64,000 nucleotides of DNA. Source: Flavimaricola sp. GTDB taxonomy: Bacteria; Pseudomonadota; Alphaproteobacteria; Rhodobacterales; Rhodobacteraceae. Both the position numbers and the translations under genes were made by a program. Below are positions 25,239-34,962 of the stretch, piece by piece; the first letter of the stretch is position 1, and each line of letters begins with the position of its first letter. Under the pieces are notes generated by a model. It was not told where the DNA came from and ran no database searches. It worked only from the letters and a program-made list of their open reading frames with translations. Where the stretch lies: assembly GCA_020629175.1 (NCBI GenBank), contig JAHDDU010000001.1:76384-140383 (forward strand). Reading direction: 5' to 3'.

Positions 25239-26702
25239 ATGCAGCACATGCGGTTTTTAAGGCGCTCTTTGGTGGGTTTGTTTCTGATGGGGCTGACGCT
25301 CGGCATCTTGGCCTATGCGGGCAACATGGTGCGGGGCGCTGTCCAAGAGCGCTTAGCTCAAGAGCCACGGAGTTTTCCGCAGCGTGAGCGTGTGATTGCG
25401 GTCAACGTGGTGCCTTATGTGGCCGAGACTTTGACTCCGGAGCTCAACGTTTTTGGAGAGCTTTTGGCGCGGCAAACGCTCGCCGTTCGTACGTCGGCGA
25501 ACGGGACTGTCACCGAAGTGAGCCCGAATTTCATTGAAGGCGGGCAAGTGCAGGCGGGCGACGTCTTGCTGCGGATTGACCCGGTCACAGCGCAAGAGGC
25601 GCTGGCTCGGGTTCAGGCAGATATGCGCGATGCAGAGGCGGGCGTTCGGGATGCGGATCGGGCCTTGATCCTCGCTCGGGATGAGCTTGCAGCAGCCGAG
25701 GTTCAGGCCGAGTTGCGCCTTCAGGCGCTGCAAAGGCAACAGGACTTGCAGGATCGTGGTGTTGGCACGGCCCCAGCCTTAGAGGCGGCAGAGCTTGCCG
25801 TCTCAACAGCGAACCAGACCGTTCTGTCGCGCCGGCAGGGCGTGGCCAACGCCGAAGCGGCGATTGATCAAGCAGCGTCCACCCTCGCGCGGGTCGAGAT
25901 CAATCTGGCAGAGGCCGAGCGGCGGCTGGCGGATACGACGCTTGTAGCCGCGTTTGACGGCACGCTCACCGGTGTTTCAACGGCACCCGGTGCGTTGGTC
26001 ACCGCAAACGAGCAGGTGGCCGAGCTTGTTGATCCCACGGCGCTTGAGGCGTCATTCCGTCTCTCCACGTCGCAATATGCGACCCTCGCCGCCTCGGGGG
26101 CGTTGATCGGTGCACCGGTGCAGGTAACGCTGGATGTCTCAGGCGTCGATCTGGTGGCCGAAGGTGCGATCAGCCGCGTCAGTGCGACTGTGGGCGAAGG
26201 GCAAACAGGCCGTGTGATCTTTGCACAGCTAGAGGACGTACAGGGGTTCCGTCCGGGGGATTTTGTGACCGTGCGCGTGGAAGAGCCCGCGATGGACGGC
26301 GTTGCTCGGGTGCCAGCGTCTGCCTTGGCGGCGGACAACTCTGTACTCGCCGTCACGAGCGAGAACCGATTGCGCGAGGTGGAGGTTGAGCTGCTGCGCC
26401 GTCAGGGCAACGATGTGCTGATCCGCGCGCGGCAGTTGACCGGGCAGAGCATCGTGGCTGAACGCACGCCGCTTCTTGGGGCCGGGATCGCCGTTGAACC
26501 AATTGTGCCGGGCGGCGCCGTGGTGGCAGATGGACCGGAGATGATCGTGCTGGAGCCAGAACGTCGCGACAGGCTGATCGCAGCGATCGAAGGCAACGCC
26601 TACATCCCGGCCGATGCGAAAGAACGCATCCTGCGGCAGCTACGGCAGCCCGAAGTGCCTGCCGCTGTCGTGGAGCGCATTGAAGCGCGGATGGGCGGCT
26701 GA
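25239..26702 (+). CDS. RND efflux periplasmic adaptor (membrane fusion protein)
   Basis: A 487-residue periplasmic adaptor anchored by an N-terminal helix (about residues 10-30). It has the lipoyl half-motif GQVQAGDVLLRIDP near 107-120, a long coiled-coil hairpin rich in Ala, Glu and Gln (about 120-215), the second lipoyl half (TLVAAFDGTLTGVSTAPGAL) and beta-barrel and membrane-proximal domains. It bridges the RND pump encoded next to an outer-membrane channel that is not in this window. The ATG at 25239 follows AAGGGA closely; ATG at 25248 is also possible. The stop overlaps the pump's start. Confidence 0.9.
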   Translation: MQHMRFLRRSLVGLFLMGLTLGILAYAGNMVRGAVQERLAQEPRSFPQRERVIAVNVVPYVAETLTPELNVFGELLARQTLAVRTSANGTVTEVSPNFIEGGQVQAGDVLLRIDPVTAQEALARVQADMRDAEAGVRDADRALILARDELAAAEVQAELRLQALQRQQDLQDRGVGTAPALEAAELAVSTANQTVLSRRQGVANAEAAIDQAASTLARVEINLAEAERRLADTTLVAAFDGTLTGVSTAPGALVTANEQVAELVDPTALEASFRLSTSQYATLAASGALIGAPVQVTLDVSGVDLVAEGAISRVSATVGEGQTGRVIFAQLEDVQGFRPGDFVTVRVEEPAMDGVARVPASALAADNSVLAVTSENRLREVEVELLRRQGNDVLIRARQLTGQSIVAERTPLLGAGIAVEPIVPGGAVVADGPEMIVLEPERRDRLIAAIEGNAYIPADAKERILRQLRQPEVPAAVVERIEARMGG

Positions 26703-29700
26703 TGTCCATTCTGGGATATTTCACGCGGCACCGTACGGTAGCCAATCTGCTGCTGGTCCTGCTGCTGGCAGCAGGGATCATGTCGTTCCCCAAGATGCGG
26801 GCGCAATTCTTTCCTGATGTTGTGATCGACAGTGTTTCCGTCACCGTCACATGGCCCGGTGCCGGGGCAGAGGATGTAGATGCCGCGATTGTGCAGACGT
26901 TGGAGCCTGCCCTACTCACCGTGGATGGTGTCACGTCGTCTTCGGCCTACGCGACAGAAGCGCGGGCCTCGATCTCGCTCGAGTTTGAGCCGGGCCACGA
27001 TATCGACCGGGCGGCTGAGGATATTCAGCTGGTTCTTGATGGTATTTCGACGCTGCCAGAAGATGCCGATGATCCCTCGCTGCGGCGTGCTCGTTTCTCG
27101 GACAGGGTGACGGATGTTGTCATCAGCGGCCCGGTGTCGGTGGATCAACTGGGCCGGTTCGCCGATGAATTCGCGGGCCGCTTGTTTGAGGCGGGCGTCA
27201 CGCGGGCCAGCGTTGTGGGTGTTGCGGCCCCCTCGACCATTGTTGAGGTGCCGTCGCTTTCGTTGATCCGGCACGACATCGGCATGGCCGAGATTTCGGC
27301 CGCGATTGCTCAGGAAGTTACGGCGGACCCGGCGGGCGATGTCTCGGGGGCTGCGCGCGTTCGAACCGGCACGGCAAAACGATCCGCCGAGGAAATCGCG
27401 GCCATCGTGCTGCGTCAGAATAGCGATGGATCGACCCTGACCGTGGGTGATGTAGCGACCATCCGGGTGGAGGGGATCGACCGGGAGCGCGCTTATTTCG
27501 TGGGTGAAGACGCCGCCGTGCAGGTGCGGGTCGAGCGTTCCGCCCAGGGCGATGCACTGGCGCTCGAAGAGATCGTGCGCGAGGTCGGACGCGAGATGGA
27601 GGCGGGCTTGCCTGCGGGTGTCACGATAACGCCGGTCAATTCGCGGGCCGAGGTTATTGCCGATCGCCTCGCTTTGCTGATCGATAATGCGGCTGTCGGC
27701 CTCGCGCTCGTCGTGGCGCTGTTGTTCTTTTTCCTCTCGGCCCGGACGGCGTTTTGGGTGGCGATGGGCATTCCCATCGCTCTCTCCGCAGGTATCGCGC
27801 TGATGTACGCCTTTGGCTTGACGATCAACATCATCTCGCTTTTCGCGCTGATCATCACGCTGGGGATCGTGGTGGATGACGCGATTGTCGTGGGCGAACA
27901 CGCGGATGCACGGGCGCGTGCTGGAGAGGATCCTGTGACCGCTGCCGAAAACGCAGCCAAGCGGATGTTCACGCCGGTGTTTTCGGCGACAATTACAACC
28001 GTCATCGCATTCTTTGGCCTCGTGGTGATCGGCGGGCGGTTTGGGGACCTGATCTCAGACATTCCATTCACGGTCGTCGCCGTTCTGATTGCGAGCCTCG
28101 TGGAATGCTTTCTCATCCTGCCCAATCACCTGAGCCACGCGGTTGGGCGTGATGCGGCGTGGTACGACTGGCCATCGCGGCAGGTCAATCGGCTGTTTTC
28201 CTGGATCCGCGACACGCTTTTCCGCCCGCTGATGGCGGGCGTCATCGCGCTTCGCTACCCGGTGGTTGCGGGTGCCATTCTGCTGCTTGCCTCGCAGGTT
28301 GCTCTGTTTGTGAAGGGTGACGTGCAGTGGCGCTTTTTCTCGGCGCCGGAGCAGGGCACGGTGACAGGTAACTTTGCGATGCTGCCGGGCGCGAGCCGCG
28401 AGGACACGATGGCGATGATGCGCGAGATGCAGCGCGCGGTTGAGCAGGTCTCGGCTGACTTTCAGGAGAGCGACGGGGTGGACCCTGTCTCGTTTGCCAT
28501 TGCGCAAGTGGGCGGAAATTCCGGGCGCGGGATTTCGGGAACTGAGACGAAAGAGGCCTATCAGCTTGGCGCGATCCAGATTTCGCTGATTGATGCGGAC
28601 AGCCGGCCCTTTTCGTCTTCTGCCTTTACCGGTGCGCTGCAGGATGCTGTGAACCAACATCCGTTGACCGAAACGGTTAGCTTCCGCTCTTGGGCCAGCG
28701 GGCCGGGCGGGGACGACGTGGAGGTTTTGCTCTTTGGCGCGGCACCGGAGATTTTGAAGGCCGCGGCTGAGGCTTTGAAAGAAGAGTTGAGCCAAATTCC
28801 CGAGGTCTCGGGCGCCGAGGATAGCCTGTCCTATGACAAGGAAGAGCTGATCCTGAACCTAACGCCGCAGGGGCAGGCGCTGGGCTTTACCATCGATGCG
28901 CTCGGGCGTACGTTGCGCGATAGGCTCAACGGGATTGAGGCGGCCACCTATCCTGACGGGCCGCGTTCCGCCTCGATCCGGGTCGAACTGCCGGAAGGCG
29001 AGCTGACGGCGGATTTCCTTGACCGCACGATGCTGCGCGCAGCCAACGGCACCTATCTGCCGCTGGCAGATATTGTCACGGTCGACAGGCGCACAGGTTT
29101 TGCGGCGATCCGGCGGGAAAATGGCACCGCCGTTATCAGCGTGACAGCGGATATGTCGGACGATGACGCAGACCGCGCCAGCGAAATTCAGCGCAGCATT
29201 GCCGAAGACATCCTGCCGCGGATCGAGAGCACTTTCGGCATCGGCTCGGATGTGGCGGGCCTGTCTGAGCAAGAGGATCAGTTTCTGGCCGATGCGCGCA
29301 CTGGTCTGATCCTGACGCTGGTGGGCATCTACCTGACGCTCGCGTGGATTTTCAGCAGCTGGACCCGACCCATTGTGGTGATGTCGATCATTCCCTTCGG
29401 CCTTGTCGGCACGATTTATGGACATGCGCAATGGGATGTGCCGCTGTCGATGTTCAGTGTGGTGGGGATGCTCGGGATGATCGGGATCATCATCAACGAT
29501 AGCATCGTCCTCGTGACGACGATCGACGATCACGCCAAAAGCCGTGGGCTCTTTCCAGCAATCATCGATGGCGCAGCGGACAGGCTGCGGCCCGTATTTC
29601 TCACCACGGCGACGACAGTACTGGGCCTGATGCCTCTGCTCTATGAGGGCTCCAACCAGGCGGAATTCCTCAAACCCACGATCATCACACTGGTCTACGG

Positions 29701-30064
29701 CCTCGCATTTGGCATGCTCCTCGTTCTGTTGATTGTGCCTGCGATTATGGCGATGCAGCAGGATTTTGGTAAACAGCTGCGCGCCGCGCGGCGGGCCTTG
29801 CGCAGCAGGCCACTCGCGTCCCGTGCGCCCGCAATGCTCGGGAGTCTTGCGATGGCTGTCCTCTTTGCAGCGCTGATCGCCCCGCTGGTGATCACCGGTG
29901 CGCCGTGGCCGCAGGTGTCCGAGGTGCTGCCGATGGATGTGTCTGGCTTCGGCGCGGCCTTTGGGATCTATGCTGCGGGTTTGGCCATTGCCTTGCTGGT
30001 AATCTATGCGGTGTCGGGACTGACGCGAGTGGTGACGGGGGGCCGCGTCACATCCGCCGAGTGA
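26702..30064 (+). CDS. RND family efflux transporter permease
   Basis: A 1120-residue inner-membrane proton-driven exporter of the AcrB/MexF-like superfamily. It has an N-terminal helix, a first periplasmic loop (about residues 35-325), six helices containing GIVVDDAIVVGEHAD near 395-409, a second periplasmic loop, and a last helix bundle with GMIGIIINDSIVLV near 922-935. The C-terminus carries two extra hydrophobic segments that extend it beyond the usual length. Substrate is unknown. It overlaps the adaptor gene by one base, forming a two-gene operon without an outer-membrane factor. Confidence 0.92.
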   Translation: MSILGYFTRHRTVANLLLVLLLAAGIMSFPKMRAQFFPDVVIDSVSVTVTWPGAGAEDVDAAIVQTLEPALLTVDGVTSSSAYATEARASISLEFEPGHDIDRAAEDIQLVLDGISTLPEDADDPSLRRARFSDRVTDVVISGPVSVDQLGRFADEFAGRLFEAGVTRASVVGVAAPSTIVEVPSLSLIRHDIGMAEISAAIAQEVTADPAGDVSGAARVRTGTAKRSAEEIAAIVLRQNSDGSTLTVGDVATIRVEGIDRERAYFVGEDAAVQVRVERSAQGDALALEEIVREVGREMEAGLPAGVTITPVNSRAEVIADRLALLIDNAAVGLALVVALLFFFLSARTAFWVAMGIPIALSAGIALMYAFGLTINIISLFALIITLGIVVDDAIVVGEHADARARAGEDPVTAAENAAKRMFTPVFSATITTVIAFFGLVVIGGRFGDLISDIPFTVVAVLIASLVECFLILPNHLSHAVGRDAAWYDWPSRQVNRLFSWIRDTLFRPLMAGVIALRYPVVAGAILLLASQVALFVKGDVQWRFFSAPEQGTVTGNFAMLPGASREDTMAMMREMQRAVEQVSADFQESDGVDPVSFAIAQVGGNSGRGISGTETKEAYQLGAIQISLIDADSRPFSSSAFTGALQDAVNQHPLTETVSFRSWASGPGGDDVEVLLFGAAPEILKAAAEALKEELSQIPEVSGAEDSLSYDKEELILNLTPQGQALGFTIDALGRTLRDRLNGIEAATYPDGPRSASIRVELPEGELTADFLDRTMLRAANGTYLPLADIVTVDRRTGFAAIRRENGTAVISVTADMSDDDADRASEIQRSIAEDILPRIESTFGIGSDVAGLSEQEDQFLADARTGLILTLVGIYLTLAWIFSSWTRPIVVMSIIPFGLVGTIYGHAQWDVPLSMFSVVGMLGMIGIIINDSIVLVTTIDDHAKSRGLFPAIIDGAADRLRPVFLTTATTVLGLMPLLYEGSNQAEFLKPTIITLVYGLAFGMLLVLLIVPAIMAMQQDFGKQLRAARRALRSRPLASRAPAMLGSLAMAVLFAALIAPLVITGAPWPQVSEVLPMDVSGFGAAFGIYAAGLAIALLVIYAVSGLTRVVTGGRVTSAE

Positions 30065-31201
30065 TCAGGCTTTGCGCCCGAGCACGAAGACCTCATCATT
30101 GAACCAGAGCCCACCGTAGCGCCGCAAGACGTCAGCAGTGATCTCAAGATGCCGGACGCCGTTGTGCGTCTCTTCAATCCGGCCATCTTCAATCTGGGCC
30201 ACGTAAGTGGCGGCATTCCAAGCGGCAAACAATGTTGAGGTGCCGATAGAGGGGCCGACTTCCTCGGGCAAAGTGTGCATCTGATAGGACATCAACGCGT
30301 CACCGCCCGATGGCAGCGCGAGGTCGTAGTTTGAGGCCGCGGGCCCAAGTTCGGCTTTCAGCGCCTCGACCAGAGCATAACGGTCGACTGGAAAAATGTC
30401 GTCTTCGCCCCAAATGGCTGTGACGATGTCCTCACCGGGGTCACCACCGGCGGATTGCGCAACCAACATCCGCCCACCAGGGGCAAGCGACGTCAGCAGC
30501 GGTTTCATCACCGTGCGCGCCTTGAGAGGGGCAGGCGTCCGGGCGCGCCAGGGTTGCGACGCAATGACAAAATCATAGTCGGCATGGGCGGTTTCGGGTG
30601 TGGGGATCACGTCGTTCAGCAGGAACTCATGATCCTTGCGGTAGATGACGAGGACTGAGGGCGTCACATATATCGGATTGCCAGACTTGGGCGAGGATTT
30701 GACCTGCCATGTGTCGACGAGATGTGGATCAATCGCGCGAAGCTGTTCGGAAAAGCCAAAGGATGAGGTCCCGTCGAGCGCAACGGTCTTCCATTCGACC
30801 TTGTCCAACATGTCTGGGGCGTTTGGGCGCAGCCATGGCGCCTCAGAGTAGAACAGGTTCGTCATTACGATGACGCTGGCGGGATGCTCGACCAAACGGT
30901 CAGGCAACTTGTCGAGCGACAGGCGGAGATCTTCGAGGCTAATCTCCTTGCCGACCGCATAAAACGGCACATGCGGGTGACGTTGATGCATGGCGCGCAA
31001 GGTGTTGGCGAGCACAGTGCCATCGCCCATCCCGGCATCAAAGAGCCGAAACGCAGGCGGTGCTGGTCTGACAGCATCAAGCTCGGCGGCGACCCTGGCG
31101 GAGATTTTCCACTTTTCGTTCGTTGTGGTGACAAAGGCGAGATATTTTTGCCGGTTGTCGTAAAAACGGAAGGGTTTGTCCGGGCTGTCTTGCTGGGTCA
31201 T
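30065..31201 (-). CDS. SAM-dependent methyltransferase-like protein
   Basis: A 378-residue soluble protein. A class I methyltransferase motif I, FRLFDAGMGDGTVLANTL, is at about residues 51-68, and a later TSLAPGGRMLVAQS segment matches the post-motif III region. The overall domain layout is not one I can name, and the central 120 residues look like an insertion. Substrate unknown. It converges directly with the RND pump (no gap) and lies 7 bp downstream of the DsbD-domain gene on the same strand, so those two are probably co-transcribed. Confidence 0.7.
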   Translation of the reverse strand: MTQQDSPDKPFRFYDNRQKYLAFVTTTNEKWKISARVAAELDAVRPAPPAFRLFDAGMGDGTVLANTLRAMHQRHPHVPFYAVGKEISLEDLRLSLDKLPDRLVEHPASVIVMTNLFYSEAPWLRPNAPDMLDKVEWKTVALDGTSSFGFSEQLRAIDPHLVDTWQVKSSPKSGNPIYVTPSVLVIYRKDHEFLLNDVIPTPETAHADYDFVIASQPWRARTPAPLKARTVMKPLLTSLAPGGRMLVAQSAGGDPGEDIVTAIWGEDDIFPVDRYALVEALKAELGPAASNYDLALPSGGDALMSYQMHTLPEEVGPSIGTSTLFAAWNAATYVAQIEDGRIEETHNGVRHLEITADVLRRYGGLWFNDEVFVLGRKA

Positions 31202-31208
31202 GGGCGCA

Positions 31209-32000
31209 CTATCCGGCCGAACACCCGCGGATGTCTACGGCCAAATCGCCAAGCACCGTAAACCGCAGCGCCGATCGGTCGATGGCAAAGGCATCGCCGT
31301 TGTAATGCATCATTTCGGCTGTAACGGTGAGGATGCTGCCATCGCGCTGCGTGTGCGGCTCGGACACCCAAATTGCCGGATCACCCGCTTCTATTACCAG
31401 ATGTTCTTGCCCACCTACGGGTGGCATGTCGATCGTTGTGCGAACTGTCACCCCATGATCGCTTGGCTGCAGGGTGCAAGAGATACTCCTGACGCCAGCC
31501 TCATCGGCCCGTAAAGGGCGGTCGACCAAAGCTCCGACGATGATCGGGTCACGTTGCCCGCCTTCGGGGAGGATGGCGCTAAAATCGAGATGAACGGGCA
31601 CGCAGATATCTTCGCAAACGCCAATGCTGAGCGTTCCGGCAAGACGGATCGGGCCAGAGGAGCCTCGTTCCAATTCAATCGGCAGGACGACCTGACCGTA
31701 ATAGCCGATAGAGCGCATGTTGTTTTCGTAGAAGACGTCCGGTGTGGGCCATTGCATCCGCACGGTTTCAAGATTTTCAGACCCGCCATAGCTCACCTCA
31801 GGGGGAATTCCGACGTCACCTGGCGCGCGCCAGTAGGTCTTCCACCCAGGCGCCAATGACACGCGCAGAGCTGCGATCTGGCGGCCGTCTTCCGTGCTCC
31901 AACCGGGCAGGACATCCAGGCGCGCGATATCGCTCAGGTTTTGCGCCGCGGCGGGCAGCGCAAGACAAACAAAAGTAAAAAAGGCGGCAACATGTTTCAT
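31209..32000 (-). CDS. Secreted DsbD N-terminal-domain protein
   Basis: A 263-residue protein with a signal peptide (MKHVAAFFTFVCLALPAAAQ). The mature part matches the immunoglobulin-like thiol-exchange domain found at the N-terminus of DsbD: WKTYWRAPGDVGIPP near residue 55 and a cysteine pair in GVCEDICVPV near 137-146. The membrane and thioredoxin domains of full DsbD are absent, so it may be a stand-alone periplasmic electron acceptor. A GGAG before the ATG at 32000 decides the start over an ATG 12 bp upstream. Confidence 0.82.
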   Translation of the reverse strand: MKHVAAFFTFVCLALPAAAQNLSDIARLDVLPGWSTEDGRQIAALRVSLAPGWKTYWRAPGDVGIPPEVSYGGSENLETVRMQWPTPDVFYENNMRSIGYYGQVVLPIELERGSSGPIRLAGTLSIGVCEDICVPVHLDFSAILPEGGQRDPIIVGALVDRPLRADEAGVRSISCTLQPSDHGVTVRTTIDMPPVGGQEHLVIEAGDPAIWVSEPHTQRDGSILTVTAEMMHYNGDAFAIDRSALRFTVLGDLAVDIRGCSAG

Positions 32001-32090
32001 GAACTCCGTCATTGCCCAAAGGCAGTGTAATGAAAAGTCACGTCTGTGCGAGAGGTTGTTATCCGCCCGCGTATTGCCCATCATTGGTGC

Positions 32091-32657
32091 ATGAATGGCG
32101 CGAATGACCTCACAGGCCAATTATTGATCGCCTCTCCGGGCATGGAGGACCCGCGATTTGCGGGAAGCATCGTCTATATCTGTGTCCATGGTGATGATGG
32201 TGCGATGGGACTGATCGTGAACAAACCGACGCCGCAGGTTCGGTTCGTTGACCTCTTGGAACAGCTTGACGTGGTGGCCAAAGGTGATTTGCCTGATGTG
32301 CGGGTCCACTTTGGCGGTCCGGTCGAGACATCGCGCGGGTTTGTCCTGCATTCTGCAGATGTGGATTTGGGGGATGCAACCCTGCGGGTGGACGATGAAT
32401 TTGCCATGACCGCAAGCATCGAAATGCTTGACCGCATCGCCGGAGGCCAAGGCCCACGGTCTTCGCTATTGGCGCTGGGCTATTCCGGCTGGGACGCGGG
32501 CCAGTTGGAAGGCGAGATCGCGCAAAACGGATGGCTGACGGCCCCCGCAAGCCCCGATCTGGTCTTTGGCCGTGCGCATGAGTTCAAATGGGGCGGCGCG
32601 TTGAAGTCTATCGGGATCGAGCCGTCGATGCTGTCCGGCGAAGCGGGACGGGCGTAG
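32091..32657 (+). CDS. YqgE/AlgH family protein
   Basis: A 188-residue cytoplasmic protein of the UPF0301 (YqgE/AlgH) family. Typical features are LTGQLLIASPGMEDPRFAGS at residues 7-26, GAMGLIVNKPTP near 38-49, GGPVETSRGFVLHS near 76-89 and LGYSGWDAGQLEGEI near 127-141. The biochemical role of the family is unsettled, although some members affect alginate regulation. It diverges from the DsbD-domain gene and converges with tlpA. The ATG at 32091 matches the family N-terminus. Confidence 0.9.
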   Translation: MNGANDLTGQLLIASPGMEDPRFAGSIVYICVHGDDGAMGLIVNKPTPQVRFVDLLEQLDVVAKGDLPDVRVHFGGPVETSRGFVLHSADVDLGDATLRVDDEFAMTASIEMLDRIAGGQGPRSSLLALGYSGWDAGQLEGEIAQNGWLTAPASPDLVFGRAHEFKWGGALKSIGIEPSMLSGEAGRA

Positions 32658-32674
32658 GTCATCCCGCGGCTGAT

Positions 32675-32707
32675 CTTCTTCTGGCCAAAATAATCCCCGC
32701 CGGAGGC
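32675..32707 (-). repeat. 33-bp intergenic repeat, copy A
   Basis: One of three copies of a 33-bp element whose forward strand starts GCCTCCGGCGGGGATTATTT and ends CCAGAAGAAG. This copy is on the minus strand in the gap between the convergent algH-like and tlpA genes. It is identical to copy B at 35319-35351 and differs at one base from copy C at 48313-48345. Confidence 0.85.
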
Positions 32708-32729
32708 ATCCGAGGTTGCCGAAAATGCT

Positions 32730-32750
32730 ATCGCTGAGAGAGTCAGCGAT
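32730..32750. terminator. Hairpin between convergent genes, possible bidirectional terminator
   Basis: Perfect 8-bp arms ATCGCTGA and TCAGCGAT enclose a 5-base loop. It lies between the 3' ends of the YqgE/AlgH and TlpA genes, where a shared terminator is expected. There is no strong T-run on either side (TTCATTT to the right), so efficiency is doubtful. Confidence 0.4.
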
Positions 32751-32765
32751 TCATTTGCAAACATA

Positions 32766-33326
32766 TTACTCTGCGAGCACGGCCTCAATGACGGCCAATG
32801 CATTCTCATCTGACCAATTCGCCTCTCCCTGCAGCCGTGCGATTTCTTGGCCGTTGCGGTCAAGAATTAACGTGGCGGGGAGCCCGAGCACTCCCATTTC
32901 ACGGGCAAGACTTTGGCGGGGATCGCGGTGGAGGGGGAGGTTGTCGACGCCGATTTCAGCAAAGAAATCGGCCATGGCTGGTGGAGCGTTACGGCCAGTC
33001 GCAATTGTCACAACGTTGATGTCATCGCCGCCAATCTGTGCCTGAAGCTCGGACAGATGCGGCATTTCCACCCGACAGGGTGCGCACCACGTGGCCCAGA
33101 AATTGAGGACGACAAACTGGCCCTCATAGGCTGAAAGCGTCATTTCAGAGCCGTCCTCAGCGGTGAAGGGTGCATCGGACGAGCGCCCTGGTTCGGAATG
33201 GACGATGAGTTTGCGCATGTCGCCTGCGCGAACTTCGGAAAGTGCACCAAGGTCTTGGGCAAGACTCGCATTTGCACCGCTGACGAGTGCGGCATATAGA
33301 GCGGCAACCAAAAACTTACGCATCAT
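32766..33326 (-). CDS. tlpA: TlpA family thiol:disulfide oxidoreductase
   Basis: A 186-residue periplasmic thioredoxin-like protein. A signal peptide or anchor (about residues 3-23) is followed by the redox motif FWATWCAPCRVEMPHL (about 76-91) and the cis-Pro segment VLGLPATLILD (about 147-157). TlpA-type proteins reduce apocytochrome c or copper-chaperone cysteines during oxidase assembly. It diverges from argH across 21 bp, a classic alphaproteobacterial arrangement. The nearby DsbD-domain gene could act in the same redox chain, which is inference. Confidence 0.9.
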   Translation of the reverse strand: MMRKFLVAALYAALVSGANASLAQDLGALSEVRAGDMRKLIVHSEPGRSSDAPFTAEDGSEMTLSAYEGQFVVLNFWATWCAPCRVEMPHLSELQAQIGGDDINVVTIATGRNAPPAMADFFAEIGVDNLPLHRDPRQSLAREMGVLGLPATLILDRNGQEIARLQGEANWSDENALAVIEAVLAE

Positions 33327-33347
33327 TCCTCCTGAAGGACCTTACTT

Positions 33348-34736
33348 ATGACCAAATCCTCGAACGCGATGTGGGGCGGACGTTTTGCCGCTGGGCCTGA
33401 CGCGATCATGGAGGCAATTAATGCCTCGATCGGGTTTGACCAGCGGTTGGCGTCTCAAGACATCGCAGGTTCGCGGGCCCATGCCGCGATGCTCGCGGCC
33501 TGTGGCATCATCTCAGATACAGATGCCGAAGCGATCGGGGAAGGCCTGCTCACGGTGTTGTCAGAGATTGAAGCAGGAGACTTTCCGTTCTCGACTGCGC
33601 TTGAGGACATCCACATGAATGTGGAGGCGCGGCTGAAAGAGGTCATAGGCGCGCCTGCGGGACGTTTGCATACCGGGCGCAGTCGAAACGATCAGGTGGC
33701 TGTAGATTTCCGGCTTTGGGTCCGGGATCAGTGTGACGCGGCGGACGGGGCGCTCCTCAAGCTTATCCAAGCTCTCATCGCGCAAGCTGAAGCTGGGGCA
33801 GACTATGTGATGCCGGGCTTTACGCATCTGCAGGTGGCGCAGCCTGTGACCTGGGGCCACCATATGCTGGCCTATGTTGAAATGTTTGCACGCGACCGCT
33901 CTCGCTTTGCCGATGCCAGGGCGCGGATGAATACGTCACCGCTTGGGGCGGCTGCTTTGGCTGGCACATCTTTCCCGATTGACCGTCAAATGACCGCCGA
34001 GGCGTTGGGATTTGACCGGCCAATGGCAAACTCTCTGGATGCCGTGAGTGACCGTGATTTTGCGTTGGAGTTTCTGAGTAGCGCCAGTATTTGTGCCATG
34101 CACATGAGCCGTTTGGCGGAAGAGCTGGTGATTTGGTCCTCCGCACAATTCCGCTTTGTGAAGATGTCGGACCAATGGTCGACCGGGTCAAGCATCATGC
34201 CGCAAAAACGCAATCCGGATGCCGCCGAACTGATCCGTGCCAAGATCGGGCGGATCTTTGGAGCGAACGTCGCTCTGATGACGGTGATGAAGGGGCTGCC
34301 GCTGACCTATTCCAAGGACATGCAGGAAGACAAAGAGCAGGTCTTTGATGCCGCCGACAATCTGATGCTGGCTTTGGCCGCCATGGCGGGGATGGTGTCG
34401 GATATGGTGCCGCAGGTGGATAATCTGCGGGCTGCGGCTGCCACAGGGTTTAGCACGGCCACGGATTTGGCCGACTGGCTGGTGCGGGAATTGGGCCTTC
34501 CGTTCCGCGATGCGCATCACGTCACGGGATCACTTGTCGCCTTGGCTGAGAGCAAGGACTGCGATTTGCCTGACCTGAGCCTTGATGAGATGAAATCCGC
34601 CCATGACGGGATCACCAGCGACGTGTTCACGGTCTTGGGAGTGGACAATTCTGTCGCCTCCCGCACATCCTTTGGGGGAACAGCGCCAGATCAGGTTCGG
34701 GCGCGGATTGCCGATTGGAAGGATGTTTTAGGATGA
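33348..34736 (+). CDS. argH: Argininosuccinate lyase
   Basis: A 462-residue cytoplasmic enzyme splitting argininosuccinate into arginine and fumarate. [11 protein letters not shown] starts the protein, [20 protein letters not shown] is at about residues 105-124, and the fumarase-superfamily signature [12 protein letters not shown] is near 279-290. Length and motifs are standard. Its stop overlaps the start of a small lipoprotein gene (ATGA), and a DUF2834 gene and lysA follow on the same strand, so arginine and lysine end-steps are neighbours here. Confidence 0.96.
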   Translation: MTKSSNAMWGGRFAAGPDAIMEAINASIGFDQRLASQDIAGSRAHAAMLAACGIISDTDAEAIGEGLLTVLSEIEAGDFPFSTALEDIHMNVEARLKEVIGAPAGRLHTGRSRNDQVAVDFRLWVRDQCDAADGALLKLIQALIAQAEAGADYVMPGFTHLQVAQPVTWGHHMLAYVEMFARDRSRFADARARMNTSPLGAAALAGTSFPIDRQMTAEALGFDRPMANSLDAVSDRDFALEFLSSASICAMHMSRLAEELVIWSSAQFRFVKMSDQWSTGSSIMPQKRNPDAAELIRAKIGRIFGANVALMTVMKGLPLTYSKDMQEDKEQVFDAADNLMLALAAMAGMVSDMVPQVDNLRAAAATGFSTATDLADWLVRELGLPFRDAHHVTGSLVALAESKDCDLPDLSLDEMKSAHDGITSDVFTVLGVDNSVASRTSFGGTAPDQVRARIADWKDVLG

Positions 34737-34903
34737 AGAGATTTATTGTTCTTGCCGCTTTGGGTCTGAGCGCCTGTGGCGCGGATGGGCCGCCTTTCGT
34801 GCCTACGGCATCGACGAGCGTGTCTGTCGGGACCAATGGCGTTTCAACCAGCACAAGCGTTGGTGCCTCAAACGGGACTGTGTCGGTCGGGTTGACACTC
34901 TGA
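34733..34903 (+). CDS. Small lipoprotein
   Basis: A 56-residue predicted lipoprotein coupled to argH by an ATGA overlap. The signal is [16 protein letters not shown], with the lipobox LSAC and lipidation at Cys15. The mature part is a Ser/Thr/Val/Gly-rich sequence in which TSVSVG- and STSTSVGAS-like units repeat. No function can be assigned. Its position directly after argH would be typical of tiny alphaproteobacterial lipoproteins that ride on housekeeping transcripts. Confidence 0.8.
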   Translation: MKRFIVLAALGLSACGADGPPFVPTASTSVSVGTNGVSTSTSVGASNGTVSVGLTL

Positions 34904-34962
34904 ACGGTTGGCGCGGGTGGGTTGCGTGCTAGATCTTACGACGTGAGACAGGAGACCCGCGC

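Noticed and set aside
23789-25306. A 505-codon open frame antisense to moaB and the APH-like gene
   Set aside because: Its composition is rich in Arg, His, Pro and Gln with no motif, while both sense genes have clear family signatures.
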